64,000 nt of DNA, taken from contig JBPCNO010000007.1 of the NCBI GenBank assembly GCA_051001135.1, positions 1-64,000 on the forward strand. The letters run 5' to 3'. This stretch comes from CAWHMN01 sp051001135. GTDB taxonomy: Bacteria > Acidobacteriota > Terriglobia > Terriglobales > Acidobacteriaceae. The notes beneath the pieces were generated by a model. That model was not told the DNA's origin and did not search any database. It saw only the letters and a program-made list of their open reading frames with translations. This document shows positions 43,820-51,674 of this stretch, piece by piece. Numbering within the stretch: position 1 is the stretch's first letter; every line of letters begins with the position of its first letter. Both the position numbers and the translations under genes were made by a program.

Positions 43820-44142
43820 GGATGCGCGGTCAGCATATCAGCCGAAGGGTCGAGGTCAGCCGCGAGCGGATCCTTGATGATAGCGATCGGAGGAAGATGC
43901 TGGTGATCGGGAGCAACGGAAGCTTTTTGTCTTTGATCCACGGACTGTAAGCCAGTTGACACAACGGAGTCCCTGGCTAGGAGGCATTCCGGAGGAGGCG
44001 TGGAGCTCGTCACGAGTTTCTCGCCACTCGTTGTGCGTTTGGAGGAGAATACAGCAGAAGACTTTCGGCGTGCCCTGGGGGAGACAACGAAAATGAGCAC
44101 GTCTTGACAGAAACAGGGAACGAGAAGTTGCAGGAGGTTGAC
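43820..44142. other. Intergenic region before the MarR gene
   Basis: About 323 bp. It holds one small frame with GGAGGAGG before a GTG (44000-44107, 35 codons, containing SPLVVRLEENTAEDFRRALG) that ends near the MarR gene; this could be a leader or remnant, but I cannot support it as a gene. No terminator or operator seen. Confidence 0.3.
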
Positions 44143-44661
44143 TTGAGCCGCACGTTAAAGACAGAGATCAAGCAGACCCAACCGTTCGCAAGCCTGGAGG
44201 AAGAGGCGCTGCTGAATATGGAAAGAACGCTGGACTACCTGCGACGCCAGGTGCAACAGACACTCAGGCCGCAGGGATTGACCACCACCCAGTACAACGC
44301 GCTGCGCATCCTCCGCGGCGCGGGAGGCGAGGGGATGACGTGTTCGGAGTTGGGTAACCGTCTGGTCACCAGCGACCCCGACATCACACGTCTTCTGGAC
44401 CGGCTCGCCCGGCAAAAGCTGGTGCGCAGACGACGCGACCTCCGCGACAGGCGCGTGGTGCTGACGGAGATATCGGATGAAGGATTACTGCAACTGGAGA
44501 TGATTACGCCCGCACTCGATGCGCGTGTCCGGCAGATCCTTCAGCATCTCGGAAGGGAGCGGCTCGAACTGTTGATCGACCTGCTCGAAGAGGCGCGCAA
44601 TGCCGGCTGGTCGCAGCGCCACCAGGAGGCGTCGGAGACGATGGCTGCTTCGGCGCCCTGA
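44143..44661 (+). CDS. MarR-family transcriptional regulator
   Basis: A 172-residue winged-helix repressor type. The start is set by AGGAGG five bases before TTG 44143, giving MSRTLKTEIKQTQPFASLEE, a common N-terminus for the family in this phylum. The DNA-binding core is LTTTQYNALRILRGAGGEGM, TCSELGNRLVTSDPDITRLL, DRLARQKLVRRRRDLRDRRV and the wing VLTEISDEGLLQLE, followed by the C-terminal dimer helices. An earlier in-frame TTG (44104) lacks a ribosome site. The ligand and targets are unknown; the flanking MFS genes are broken, so it may have lost a partner transporter. Confidence 0.9.
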   Translation: MSRTLKTEIKQTQPFASLEEEALLNMERTLDYLRRQVQQTLRPQGLTTTQYNALRILRGAGGEGMTCSELGNRLVTSDPDITRLLDRLARQKLVRRRRDLRDRRVVLTEISDEGLLQLEMITPALDARVRQILQHLGRERLELLIDLLEEARNAGWSQRHQEASETMAASAP

Positions 44662-44738
44662 CGTTTCGTTTGCGGGCGAGGCCGAGCGCATGATCGGGCT
44701 GAGGAAATGCGCGTACTGCGCGTCCTCCGGCGGCCGCG

Positions 44739-45542
44739 CTATTTCGCCGACGCAGCTACATGATTGAGCAGCAGCGAGGCATCCCCCGCCTCGTTTGCCT
44801 CGGCGTACTTCTTGTGAAGCTGGTGGTGCAGACAATAGAGCGCCAGTTCCAGACGATCTGAAACGCCCAGTTTGTCGTACACCTTGCGCAGGTAATTCTT
44901 GATCACCTGCTCGGTGGTGCCCAGTTGATAGGCGATCTCTTTGTTACGTTTCCCCTGTGTGATGCAGGTGATGATCGCCATCTCCTTGGGAGAGAGGCGC
45001 GGCTGCGTCTTGGGGCTGGTCAGCGCCGTGGCTTGCGATCGATACGCCTCAATGACCCAGTTGACCGATTGATTGTCGATCCACGTCTCGCCCTGCGCGA
45101 TCTTGCGCACGCACTTCACCAGCAGATCGGGCGAAATGGAGCGGGGTATGATGCCCCGCACCCCGCGCCGGTAAAGCTCCACGGTATTCGACTCGTCGGT
45201 CGAGACCGCCTGGATAATGATCTTCACCTGGGGATTGCGCCGTACGATGGCCGGAATCGCATCCGTTGTTCCGGAGATGAGACTGCCTTCCAGAATTACG
45301 ATGTCGGTCGGAAAACGCTGTACCGCCGCGTCAAGGTTCTGCAGGCTATCCACCTGAGCCACCACGCGGATGTCGTCTTCGAGCGCAAAGATCTTGCGCA
45401 TGCCGACGCGGTAGATCGCCTGTGAGTCCGCGAGAATCAGGCGAATAATATTGCTCTCGCCTGTAGGAGCCTCGTTACCTGACAGGTTCTCAGGCAGCGA
45501 GGGTTCGTCTGCAATCAAGTGGTCGGAGTTCGGAGTGCCCAT
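44739..45542 (-). CDS. LuxR-family response regulator with atypical receiver (Glu at phosphosite)
   Basis: A 267-residue regulator. The receiver domain (about 32-150) starts IIRLILADSQAIYRVGMRKI and has DIVILEGSLIS where the phospho-acceptor Asp is replaced by Glu (E85), and the conserved Lys near FGYLLKD is replaced (IIPRSIS). One of the acidic pair is also lost (ADS). The C-terminal HTH is intact: LSPKEMAIITCITQGKRNKE, IAYQLGTTEQVIKNYLRKVY and DKLGVSDRLELALY. It should bind DNA independent of phosphorylation. The start at 45542 is just after the PilZ gene stop (45550); an upstream ATG at 45572 would overlap it. Co-transcription with the PilZ gene is likely. Confidence 0.88.
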   Translation of the reverse strand: MGTPNSDHLIADEPSLPENLSGNEAPTGESNIIRLILADSQAIYRVGMRKIFALEDDIRVVAQVDSLQNLDAAVQRFPTDIVILEGSLISGTTDAIPAIVRRNPQVKIIIQAVSTDESNTVELYRRGVRGIIPRSISPDLLVKCVRKIAQGETWIDNQSVNWVIEAYRSQATALTSPKTQPRLSPKEMAIITCITQGKRNKEIAYQLGTTEQVIKNYLRKVYDKLGVSDRLELALYCLHHQLHKKYAEANEAGDASLLLNHVAASAK

Positions 45543-45549
45543 AGACTCT

Positions 45550-45930
45550 CTACTGGCTGAAATAGTATTCATCGATGACTGCCGCGGCGCGCGAGCACTC
45601 TCCGTTTGGAGTGCAGCGAACCACACGACCGGCGCAGTGAACTACAACGTCGACGGGCGTGCCCATCGCCTCTGCCGGCATCTTCATAGTGAATCGAACC
45701 GCCGTCTGCACTTCGAGTGGTTGAGCAACCGTGAACGCAACCCCGGTTGCGGAGATGTTTTCCGTGGTCGCCGCTACCTCCCCTTGCGCGGTGAAAAGAC
45801 GCAATGGAATTTGCAGCGGGAAGCGAACGGCATTGCGCAACTCTGCTGCTCGGGATTCGACGGGAGCAGGGACAACTGAGAGCCCGGACGTCATGATCTG
45901 TAGCGTACCGGGCTGTGGCGTTAATGTCAT
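45550..45930 (-). CDS. PilZ-domain protein
   Basis: A 126-residue protein with a PilZ-like beta barrel: AVRFPLQIPLRLFTAQGEVA, TTENISATGVAFTVAQPLEV, QTAVRFTMKMPA and VVHCAGRVVRC. The cyclic-di-GMP motif is only partly recognisable: an R-x-x-P-L element (RFPLQIPLR) precedes the strand but the second motif, (D/N)xSxxG, reads NISATG. Binding of cyclic-di-GMP is therefore plausible. It starts near 45930 (ATG) or 45894. Divergent from the repeated-peptide gene (249 bp between), and followed by the atypical LuxR regulator 8 bp away. Confidence 0.85.
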   Translation of the reverse strand: MTLTPQPGTLQIMTSGLSVVPAPVESRAAELRNAVRFPLQIPLRLFTAQGEVAATTENISATGVAFTVAQPLEVQTAVRFTMKMPAEAMGTPVDVVVHCAGRVVRCTPNGECSRAAAVIDEYYFSQ

Positions 45931-46178
45931 ATCCCACGAAGAGAGTACCCCCGCATACCAAAGGCCAACGAGAGATAACGTACTCCCTGGTAACCATTAA
46001 AGCACCTGCGACGTTCCTTCTGCGAGCCCTTTCTTCTGGGTACGAGTTACGCGGGTAATCGGATTCCGGTACAAAGTGATAAATTCCACCAAAGTTGTAG
46101 ATTTCGGCAGGGCGGTGGGCTAATGTCTGTGTTGCGCGGACCAAGTCCGCAACAACTATCAAATCACGGAGCCCCCTC

Positions 46179-46403
46179 ATGTTCTTGAAAACACTGTCCT
46201 TCGCTATCCTGTCCGCCGCTTTGATCTCCCCCCTTGCAGCCTCAGCGATGAGCAGGCCCAGTGCTCCGGCTCCGATTCTCCGCGTGGATTCCAGGCCGAG
46301 CGCTCCGGCTCCAATCCTGCGCATGGATACGAGACCGAGTGCGCCGGCACCGATTCTGCGTTTCAACCTTCGGCCCAGCGCTCCGGCTCCCATTCTTCGC
46401 TAA
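46179..46403 (+). CDS. Small exported protein with four RPSAPAPILR repeats
   Basis: A 74-residue protein. Residues 1-23 are a signal peptide (MFLKTLSFAILSAALISPLA, cleavage near ASA). The rest is four units of 13 residues (the last of 11), SRPSAPAPILRVD and relatives; the core RPSAPAPILR is identical in all four copies. The codons for nine of the ten core positions differ between copies but only synonymously, which indicates selection for the amino acid sequence. Each core begins and ends with Arg, so a protease could release repeated peptides; that is inference. GGAG is at seven bases before the ATG, and a hairpin (46131-46153) lies in the leader. Divergent from the PilZ gene and 166 bp before a seven-TM gene. 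Confidence 0.8.
   Translation: MFLKTLSFAILSAALISPLAASAMSRPSAPAPILRVDSRPSAPAPILRMDTRPSAPAPILRFNLRPSAPAPILR
46251..46400 (+). repeat. 39-bp tandem repeat within the peptide gene
   Basis: Four units of 39 bp (last one 33 bp) start at 46251, 46290, 46329 and 46368. Their nucleotide sequences differ at many third codon positions while the encoded ten-residue core is the same. Confidence 0.9.
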
Positions 46404-46542
46404 CGGATTTCTGCTTCCGTTAAATCTCGAGCGAAGTGGGGAATGTCAGCACATTTTGCGTTTGTAGGACGAGCGGAGGCCCTCCCGTTGAAACCGGGGG
46501 ATTCCCCAGGGATTTTCAAGCTCCGGGGCCGGGTCTTAAGGT

Positions 46543-46571
46543 ATGCTTCAACTCGAACGGGGTTGAAGCAT
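46543..46571. promoter_or_regulatory. Inverted repeat overlapping the start codon of the seven-TM gene
   Basis: ATGCTTCAAC (46543-46552) and GTTGAAGCAT (46562-46571) form a perfect 10-bp inverted repeat with a 9-base loop; the right arm includes the AT of the ATG at 46570. An RNA hairpin here would hide the start codon. It could also be a dyad operator. Confidence 0.7.
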
Positions 46572-47367
46572 GCACCTGTCGAGCCTCGACAGTCTACTGT
46601 GGGCAACCGGCTTCATGGGAAATTTGTGTCTCGCGGCACTGCTGATCCAGCGGCGCCATTACACCTATTTCCCGCTCTTCACCGCATGGATCGTATTCAC
46701 CCTGTTGAGCGACACCTCTCTTTATTGGGTGTTGGGACATACGTCGGAAGCCACCTACTTCCGGGCCTATTTTGCTGCCACGTTACTCGATTTCGCCTTT
46801 CAACTGCTGGTGCTCGCTGAGATCGGACTGAATGTCTTCAACCCTGTCCGCAAATCGCTTCCCAAAGGGGTATTTCTTGGACTGGCCGCGTTGCTGGTTG
46901 CCAGTGCTGTTCTAAGCTTTTTGCTGGCGCCCGGCGGTCATCGGCACAGCCTCTCCTCTGTTAGCGCCTTATTCCTGCGGATCGATCTAGCATTTGCGAT
47001 TCTGCGCCTGCTGGTTTTCGCAGCCCTGGCGTTGTTTGCGCAGACGCTGGGTGTCACCTGGAAGAATCACGTCCTCCAGTTGGCGACGGGGCTGGCCATG
47101 TATAGCGCCGTCTCACTGTTTGCGGAATCTGCGATCAGCCATCTGAACCGCCAGAATCTCGCCTCGTTTGAGGTGCACTTTCACGCTCTCACCCAGCTTG
47201 AGATTGCCGCCAATATCGCCACTTTGGTCTTCTGGATTTGGGCGTTTTCCCGAAATGAAGCGCCGCGAAAAGAATTCACTCCACAAATGCGCGAAGTTCT
47301 GGTAACAATAGCTGGAACTGCCAGACGTACTCGTTTGGCGGTTACCCGGGGCTTTGAAGAGAAATGA
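46570..47367 (+). CDS. Seven-TM integral membrane protein of unknown function (paralogue B)
   Basis: A 265-residue protein with about seven TM helices. It shares landmarks with the protein at 20985: LLWATGFMGNLCLAALLI then QRRH and FPLFTA near the first helices, LLDFAFQLLVLAEIGLNVF in the middle and FSRNEAPRKEFTPQMREVL after the last helix. No enzyme motif was found. A 10-bp inverted repeat covers its start codon. It lies 166 bp after the repeated-peptide gene and overlaps the next gene by the ATGA junction at 47364, so the last two are coupled. Sensing or transport roles are speculative. Confidence 0.85.
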   Translation: MHLSSLDSLLWATGFMGNLCLAALLIQRRHYTYFPLFTAWIVFTLLSDTSLYWVLGHTSEATYFRAYFAATLLDFAFQLLVLAEIGLNVFNPVRKSLPKGVFLGLAALLVASAVLSFLLAPGGHRHSLSSVSALFLRIDLAFAILRLLVFAALALFAQTLGVTWKNHVLQLATGLAMYSAVSLFAESAISHLNRQNLASFEVHFHALTQLEIAANIATLVFWIWAFSRNEAPRKEFTPQMREVLVTIAGTARRTRLAVTRGFEEK

Positions 47368-47885
47368 CGCTGCCTCTCATCCAAATCGTCCTCACGGTCT
47401 GCCTTCTGGTCTACGCCGGTGTTTGGCGCAGGCAGCAACAGAAGCGGCGCGGCCGTAGCTGGGATGCCATCGTCTCGGCGCTCCGCGCGAATGACTGGGG
47501 CTTCGATGAAGTGGCGTCGAGGTATCTATATAAGGGTGGCATCAACGCAACTCCCAAGGACATCTGGCCCCGCATCGATGGCGCGCGCGGTCTCTGGGCG
47601 ATGTACACCAACGCTCCCCTGCTGGTCCAACTCGCCGATTATGCAGCCGAACACGGTGATAATCCGGATGAGGCTCTGCTCGAAGGCCTGCGGAGCGATG
47701 CCTTTCAGATTCGTCTATGCGTCCTGCTGGCGCTTGGCAAATACGCGATGTCCCGTTCCACGGTCGGCGCTTCCGTCAATGCCTATCGCGCGGCCGCGCT
47801 CTACAGCGAAATGCTGGCTCGCATGACGACGCTCTTCCAGGAGCATGCCGGGCAGCTTTTTCCCAAATATCTGGAAGCCATGTAG
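47364..47885 (+). CDS. Single-TM membrane protein of unknown function
   Basis: A 173-residue protein with one TM helix at the N-terminus (LPLIQIVLTVCLLVYAGVWR), a basic stretch (RRQQQKRRGR) and a mostly helical cytoplasmic part (WDAIVSALRANDWGFDEVAS, YTNAPLLVQLADYAAEHGDN, FQIRLCVLLALGKYAMSRST). It starts within the stop codon of the seven-TM gene (ATGA overlap), so the products are likely made together. No family recognised. A strong terminator follows at 47905. Confidence 0.8.
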   Translation: MTLPLIQIVLTVCLLVYAGVWRRQQQKRRGRSWDAIVSALRANDWGFDEVASRYLYKGGINATPKDIWPRIDGARGLWAMYTNAPLLVQLADYAAEHGDNPDEALLEGLRSDAFQIRLCVLLALGKYAMSRSTVGASVNAYRAAALYSEMLARMTTLFQEHAGQLFPKYLEAM

Positions 47886-47904
47886 CGCTTTCATGCGCCG
47901 TCGC

Positions 47905-47929
47905 AAAGCCTGCTTCGGCAGGCTTTTTT
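47905..47929 (+). terminator. Intrinsic terminator after the seven-TM operon
   Basis: Hairpin AAAGCCTGC / GCAGGCTTT with loop TTCG, followed by a T run, 20 bp after the stop codon. Confidence 0.94.
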
Positions 47930-48199
47930 GCTGCTTCCCACGCTCATTCCGATCGCTTTTCCACGCCTGAACGTTCGGAGCGGAGGACCCGAAGCATAGC
48001 TGCCTCGACGCCCCTCCCCTTGCCGCAGCCGTCAAGCGAGCGATGCGCCCGCCCGGGCCAGATGGGCCGTATCGCCTTCCCGGCCGAGCCTTGAGACTGC
48101 TCACGAAGAGCCAAGCGGTCCAGGCATGCTTTCGTTTCCGAGACCACTGCCCTTCGCGCGGCTGCATCTCTAATGATTGTTCCGCGGAGGAGATGATCG

Positions 48200-48733
48200 A
48201 TGGGGAAAAACCAGGACGCTGTGAGCCTTGTGCGCGAGTATCTAATCGATGCGATAGCGGCAGAAAACAACTCCGAATCCCAACTGGCGGCCATGTCCAA
48301 GATGGGTGATCATGCTCCAACGCAAAAGGCTTTCTCGGAGCACGCCGCGGAGACCAGGCAGCAGGCACGCCGGTTAACGGAGCGGTTGGAGTCGATCGGT
48401 GGCAGCCCCTCCACCTTCAAGAGCTTTGTTGCGCATCTGCTCAACTTCGCCCCGAAGCTCGCCCAGTTCGGCCACGACACCTCCGAGCACAATACGCAGA
48501 ACCTGATCATCGCCTATACCCTCGAGCACGGCGAGGTGGCGATGTATGAAGCGCTGGCAACTGCTGCCAAGGTCGCCGGAGATCTGCAGACCGAGCAGCT
48601 TGCCCGTGAGATCCAGCAGGAAGAAAAGCATGCAGCCGAACGCTTCTGGAACATGATTGCGCCGGTTGCGCGCGAGGGCATGCTTCGGATCTCCGACGCA
48701 CGCGAACGCAATCCCAATCTCACCCCGACGTAG
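48200..48733 (+). CDS. DUF892/YciE-like ferritin-fold protein
   Basis: A 177-residue all-helical protein matching YciE/DUF892 ferritin-like proteins: REYLIDAIAAENNSESQLAA, HAAETRQQARRLTERLESIG, YTLEHGEVAMYEALATAAKV and REIQQEEKHAAERFWNMI. Acidic and His residues (E and H in the EHGE and EEKH segments) would form a di-metal site. Members are stress-related in other bacteria. GGAGGAG is seven bases before the ATG. It lies 270 bp after the previous terminator and before the rpsP operon, which has its own start. Confidence 0.85.
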   Translation: MGKNQDAVSLVREYLIDAIAAENNSESQLAAMSKMGDHAPTQKAFSEHAAETRQQARRLTERLESIGGSPSTFKSFVAHLLNFAPKLAQFGHDTSEHNTQNLIIAYTLEHGEVAMYEALATAAKVAGDLQTEQLAREIQQEEKHAAERFWNMIAPVAREGMLRISDARERNPNLTPT

Positions 48734-48893
48734 CTATCTTGCAGAAAGCGGCTGTTTCAGCAATACTTGATGGGTTGGGAGTAGTGCGGCCGCTTCGGCT
48801 GCTCTCCAGTGCGTTCCCGTCTGCACCGTGTGCCAGAGCGAGTCCAGAACGCGATCCCGCGACATGCAAGCAGTTGTGAAAGGACTTAACCCT

Positions 48894-49151
48894 GTGTTGA
48901 TGATTCGACTCGCGCGCTTTGGAGCGCGCAAACAGCCGTATTACCGTGTGGTGGTGATCGAGAAAGACCGCGCCCGCAACGGACGTTCGATCGAGCTGGT
49001 TGGCACGTATAACCCGCGCACCAATCCGGCAACCGTGAACCTGAAGCGTGATCGCATCGAGTACTGGACAGGTGTTGGCGCGCAGGTGTCGGACCGTGTG
49101 CAAAAGCTGATCACCAAGCACAATGCTGTCCCTGTCGCTCCGGCCGCGTAG
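48894..49151 (+). CDS. rpsP: 30S ribosomal protein S16
   Basis: An 85-residue ribosomal protein S16 with the family pattern MIRLARFGARKQPYYRVVVI, EKDRARNGRSIELVGTYNPR, and KRDRIEYWTGVGAQVSDRVQ. I chose GTG 48894 because AAAGGA lies nine bases ahead; the ATG at 48900 is six bases further on and may be used instead. It opens the usual cluster rpsP-khpA-rimM-trmD-rplS-rnhB. Confidence 0.95.
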   Translation: MLMIRLARFGARKQPYYRVVVIEKDRARNGRSIELVGTYNPRTNPATVNLKRDRIEYWTGVGAQVSDRVQKLITKHNAVPVAPAA

Positions 49152-49268
49152 ATTCCCCGACTTCGGCGTATGCTGCAGCGGTGATTTTGGCTTCGCGGCG
49201 CCGGAGCCTCGGCCACGCAGAGACTCGACGATTCCCTTTCCTCCTCCTTCACGAAAAGGCGCTTGCTG

Positions 49269-49640
49269 ATGACGCATGAAGAGAAGCTCGACAGCGTGGA
49301 AGATCTGATGACCGAGATAGTCAAGGGCCTAGTGGATCATCCGGACGCAGTCGATGTCGAGGCTGTCGAAGAGGACGAAGCGTATGACGCTGAGGAAGGC
49401 GTGCTGCTTGAGCTGCGGGTGGCGCCCGAGGACCTGGGTAAGGTCATCGGCAAGCAAGGACGCACGGTTCGCTCCATGCGCACCATTCTGAATGCCGTGG
49501 GCACGAAGCATCACCAGCGTTACACGCTCGACGTAATTGAAGATGAGGAGGACGACGATCTCGAGGACGAGGGCGCCGTTCAGACCCCTGCTGTCGTCGC
49601 GTCTGTTGAACATCCAGGCGACGACTCTTCCGGCGAGTAG
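49269..49640 (+). CDS. khpA: KH-domain RNA-binding protein KhpA
   Basis: A 123-residue protein with a type-II KH domain (about 14-92): LMTEIVKGLVDHPDAVDVEA, LELRVAPEDLGKVIGKQGRT with the GxxG loop GKQG, then VRSMRTILNAVGTKHHQRYT. The C-terminal tail is acidic. It is longer than many homologues (about 75-80) because of the acidic insert and tail. It sits at the expected place after rpsP. AAGG is ahead of the ATG 49269; the TTG at 49263 is too close to that site. Confidence 0.92.
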   Translation: MTHEEKLDSVEDLMTEIVKGLVDHPDAVDVEAVEEDEAYDAEEGVLLELRVAPEDLGKVIGKQGRTVRSMRTILNAVGTKHHQRYTLDVIEDEEDDDLEDEGAVQTPAVVASVEHPGDDSSGE

Positions 49641-49664
49641 AGCCCCATCTCCCGCGCTCGCGAT

Positions 49665-50276
49665 ATGTCCGACTCTGACCTTGTGCTGCTGGCGCGGCTG
49701 CTTCGTCCGCAAGGGCGGCACGGCGAGTTGCTCGCAGAGATTCTGACCGACTTTCCCGAGCGGTTCGCGGACCGGCAACACGTGCTGCTGCTGCCCGTAA
49801 CGGCGGCGGATAAACCACGTCCGATGGAACTCCAACGGCACTGGCTGCACAAAGGCGGAGTGGTGCTGAAATTCAAGGGCGTGGAGTCGATCAATGACGC
49901 GGAGCCGTTGCGAGGCATGCATGTGGCGGTGCCGGCGGCGGAGCGAATAGCGCTCGACGACGCGTTCTATATCGGCGACCTGATGGACTGCCGCCTGCTG
50001 GATGAACAAAATGGTAAGGCCGTCGAGGTTGGCAGAATTGTAGACGTGCAGCGGGAGCTGGTCTCCCCAGATCTTCTGGTGGTGGAATCAGGTGACGCTG
50101 AAGAAGTTTTGGTGCCCTTTGCCAAGGCGTATCTGGTGAGCGTGGATCTCTCTGCCAAAGAAGTCGTGATGCGATTGCCGGAAGGCTTGCTCACCCTCAA
50201 TGTGCCGTCCAAGACAGCTCCGGCCGAAGCAGACTCAGAGCCGGGGAGCGATTCGACTGCAGATGAAGAGGGGTAG
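49665..50276 (+). CDS. rimM: Ribosome maturation factor RimM
   Basis: A 203-residue RimM: N-terminal barrel VLLARLLRPQGRHGELLAEI, LTDFPERF, then the PRC-like C-terminal barrel with YIGDLMDCRLLD, EEVLVPFAKAYLVSVDLSAK and VMRLPEGLL. It assists maturation of the 30S head with S19. The C-terminal tail is acidic. It lies 24 bp after khpA and 9 bp before trmD, in the standard order. Confidence 0.93.
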   Translation: MSDSDLVLLARLLRPQGRHGELLAEILTDFPERFADRQHVLLLPVTAADKPRPMELQRHWLHKGGVVLKFKGVESINDAEPLRGMHVAVPAAERIALDDAFYIGDLMDCRLLDEQNGKAVEVGRIVDVQRELVSPDLLVVESGDAEEVLVPFAKAYLVSVDLSAKEVVMRLPEGLLTLNVPSKTAPAEADSEPGSDSTADEEG

Positions 50277-50285
50277 CGGCGAATC

Positions 50286-51128
50286 ATGCGCTTCGATATC
50301 ATCACCATCTTTCCGGAGATCTTCACCAGTGTCTTCGAGCACGGGGTAGTAAGGCGCGCGCAGCGGAGTGGCCTGGTAGAGATCGGGATCGTCGATCTGC
50401 GCGCGTTCGCCCATGACCGTCATCGCACCGTGGATGACCGCCCCTTCGGCGGGGGTGAGGGGATGGTGCTGAAGCCCGAACCGCTGGCAGAGGCGATCGA
50501 GTCGCTGGGCGTGGCTGAAAAAAATGTCCGCGACACAGAGAGGCAGAGCACGGAGAGGCAGAGCATTGTGCTGCTCTCCGCGCAGGGTGCGCGCTTCACG
50601 CAGACGGCCGCCCGAGAGCTATCGGAGCTCAAGCGTGTCGTGCTGATCTGCGGGCGCTATGAGGGTGTGGACGAACGGGTGACCGAGCTCTTCTGCGACC
50701 GCGAACTTTCCATTGGAGACTACGTTTTGTCCGGCGGCGAACTCGGGGCGGCGGTGATTCTGGACGCGACCATGCGCCTGCTGCCGGGGGTGCTGGGCAA
50801 CGAAGCCTCGTCGGAGTATGAGAGCTTCGGGCCATCGGATGCCGGCGCTGTGCCGGTTGAAGAAGGGTCGCCACCCCGATCGACCCACGGTGCAGGCGGG
50901 CTGCTCGATTATCCGCACTACACGCGACCTGCGGAGTTCCGCGGGCTGACGGTGCCGGAGGTATTGAGCGGCGGCGACCATGCGGCGATTCGCAAATGGC
51001 GACGCGAAAAGGCGCTCGAAAAGACGCTCAAGAATCGCCCCGACCTGCTGAGCAATGCAGCCTTGAGCAAGGATGACAGGAAGCATCTGGATATGTATTT
51101 GGACAGGCTTGAGAACGAACGACAGTGA
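50286..51128 (+). CDS. trmD: tRNA (guanine37-N1)-methyltransferase TrmD
   Basis: A 280-residue SPOUT-type enzyme that makes m1G37 in tRNA. Motifs are MRFDIITIFPEIF, GGGEGMVLKPEPL, LICGRYEGVDERV, the knot SIGDYVLSGGELGAAVILDA, and GVLGNEASSEYESF. Length exceeds the usual 230-250 because of a small insert and a longer C-terminal part. In the insert, codons for TERQS are duplicated by a 15-bp tandem repeat (50535-50564). Downstream of rimM by 9 bp. Confidence 0.95.
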   Translation: MRFDIITIFPEIFTSVFEHGVVRRAQRSGLVEIGIVDLRAFAHDRHRTVDDRPFGGGEGMVLKPEPLAEAIESLGVAEKNVRDTERQSTERQSIVLLSAQGARFTQTAARELSELKRVVLICGRYEGVDERVTELFCDRELSIGDYVLSGGELGAAVILDATMRLLPGVLGNEASSEYESFGPSDAGAVPVEEGSPPRSTHGAGGLLDYPHYTRPAEFRGLTVPEVLSGGDHAAIRKWRREKALEKTLKNRPDLLSNAALSKDDRKHLDMYLDRLENERQ

Positions 51129-51209
51129 CACCGCAACGCGACTCTTCACGCCACGCGGGCCAAAAATTGTGTACACTAAAAGTTCTGAATCAACAGCCAG
51201 GAAAACCTT

Positions 51210-51563
51210 ATGTCTATTCATCCAGTAATGCAGCGCCTCGCCGAGAAGCTCCAACGCACGGACCTTCCGGATTTCGCCGCCGGCGACACAGTACGCGTCC
51301 AGGTCAAGATCAAGGAAGGCGAGAAAGAACGCCTCCAGGCATTTGAAGGTATCGTCATCGCGCGGAAGAACGGGCCGCAGGGCAGCTTCACCGTGCGCAA
51401 GATGAGCTTTGGCCAGGGCGTGGAGCGCATCTTCCCGCTGAACTCCAAGGTCGTCGAGAAGGTGGAGAAGATCCGCTCGGCCCGGGTACGTCGCGCCAAG
51501 CTGTTCTATCTCCGCGGACTGCGTGGCAAGGCCGCACGCCTGAAGGAAGTGGAGCGCACCTAA
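51210..51563 (+). CDS. rplS: 50S ribosomal protein L19
   Basis: A 117-residue ribosomal protein L19: QRLAEKLQRTDLPDFAAGDT, VRVQVKIKEGEKERLQAFEG, IVIARKNGPQGSFTVRKMSF, GQGVERIFPLNSKVVEKVEK and RVRRAKLFYLRGLRGKAARL. Complete and of normal size. AGGAAAA precedes the ATG. It lies 81 bp after trmD and is followed by an intrinsic terminator. Confidence 0.97.
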   Translation: MSIHPVMQRLAEKLQRTDLPDFAAGDTVRVQVKIKEGEKERLQAFEGIVIARKNGPQGSFTVRKMSFGQGVERIFPLNSKVVEKVEKIRSARVRRAKLFYLRGLRGKAARLKEVERT

Positions 51564-51584
51564 CGCGCTTCTTCACCAATCACT

Positions 51585-51616
51585 AAGCCCCACGGCTCTC
51601 AGCCGTGGGGCTTTTC
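51585..51616 (+). terminator. Intrinsic terminator after rplS
   Basis: Perfect 12-bp stem AGCCCCACGGCT / AGCCGTGGGGCT with loop CTC, then a T-rich run. It separates rplS from rnhB. Confidence 0.95.
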
Positions 51617-51674
51617 TGTGCATATCAGCGCCTGCGTTTCTGCCCTACTTGGCGGTACACTCGTGCTAACGATC

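Noticed and set aside
45569..46393. Minus-strand frame covering the peptide repeats
   Set aside because: It also shows repeats, but only because it is antisense to them; the plus-strand version has a signal peptide, a ribosome site and synonymous-only variation.
46443..46820. Frame MSAHFAFVGRAEALPL before the seven-TM gene
   Set aside because: Overlaps the inverted repeat and the start of the membrane gene; its peptide looks like translated dispersed non-coding sequence.
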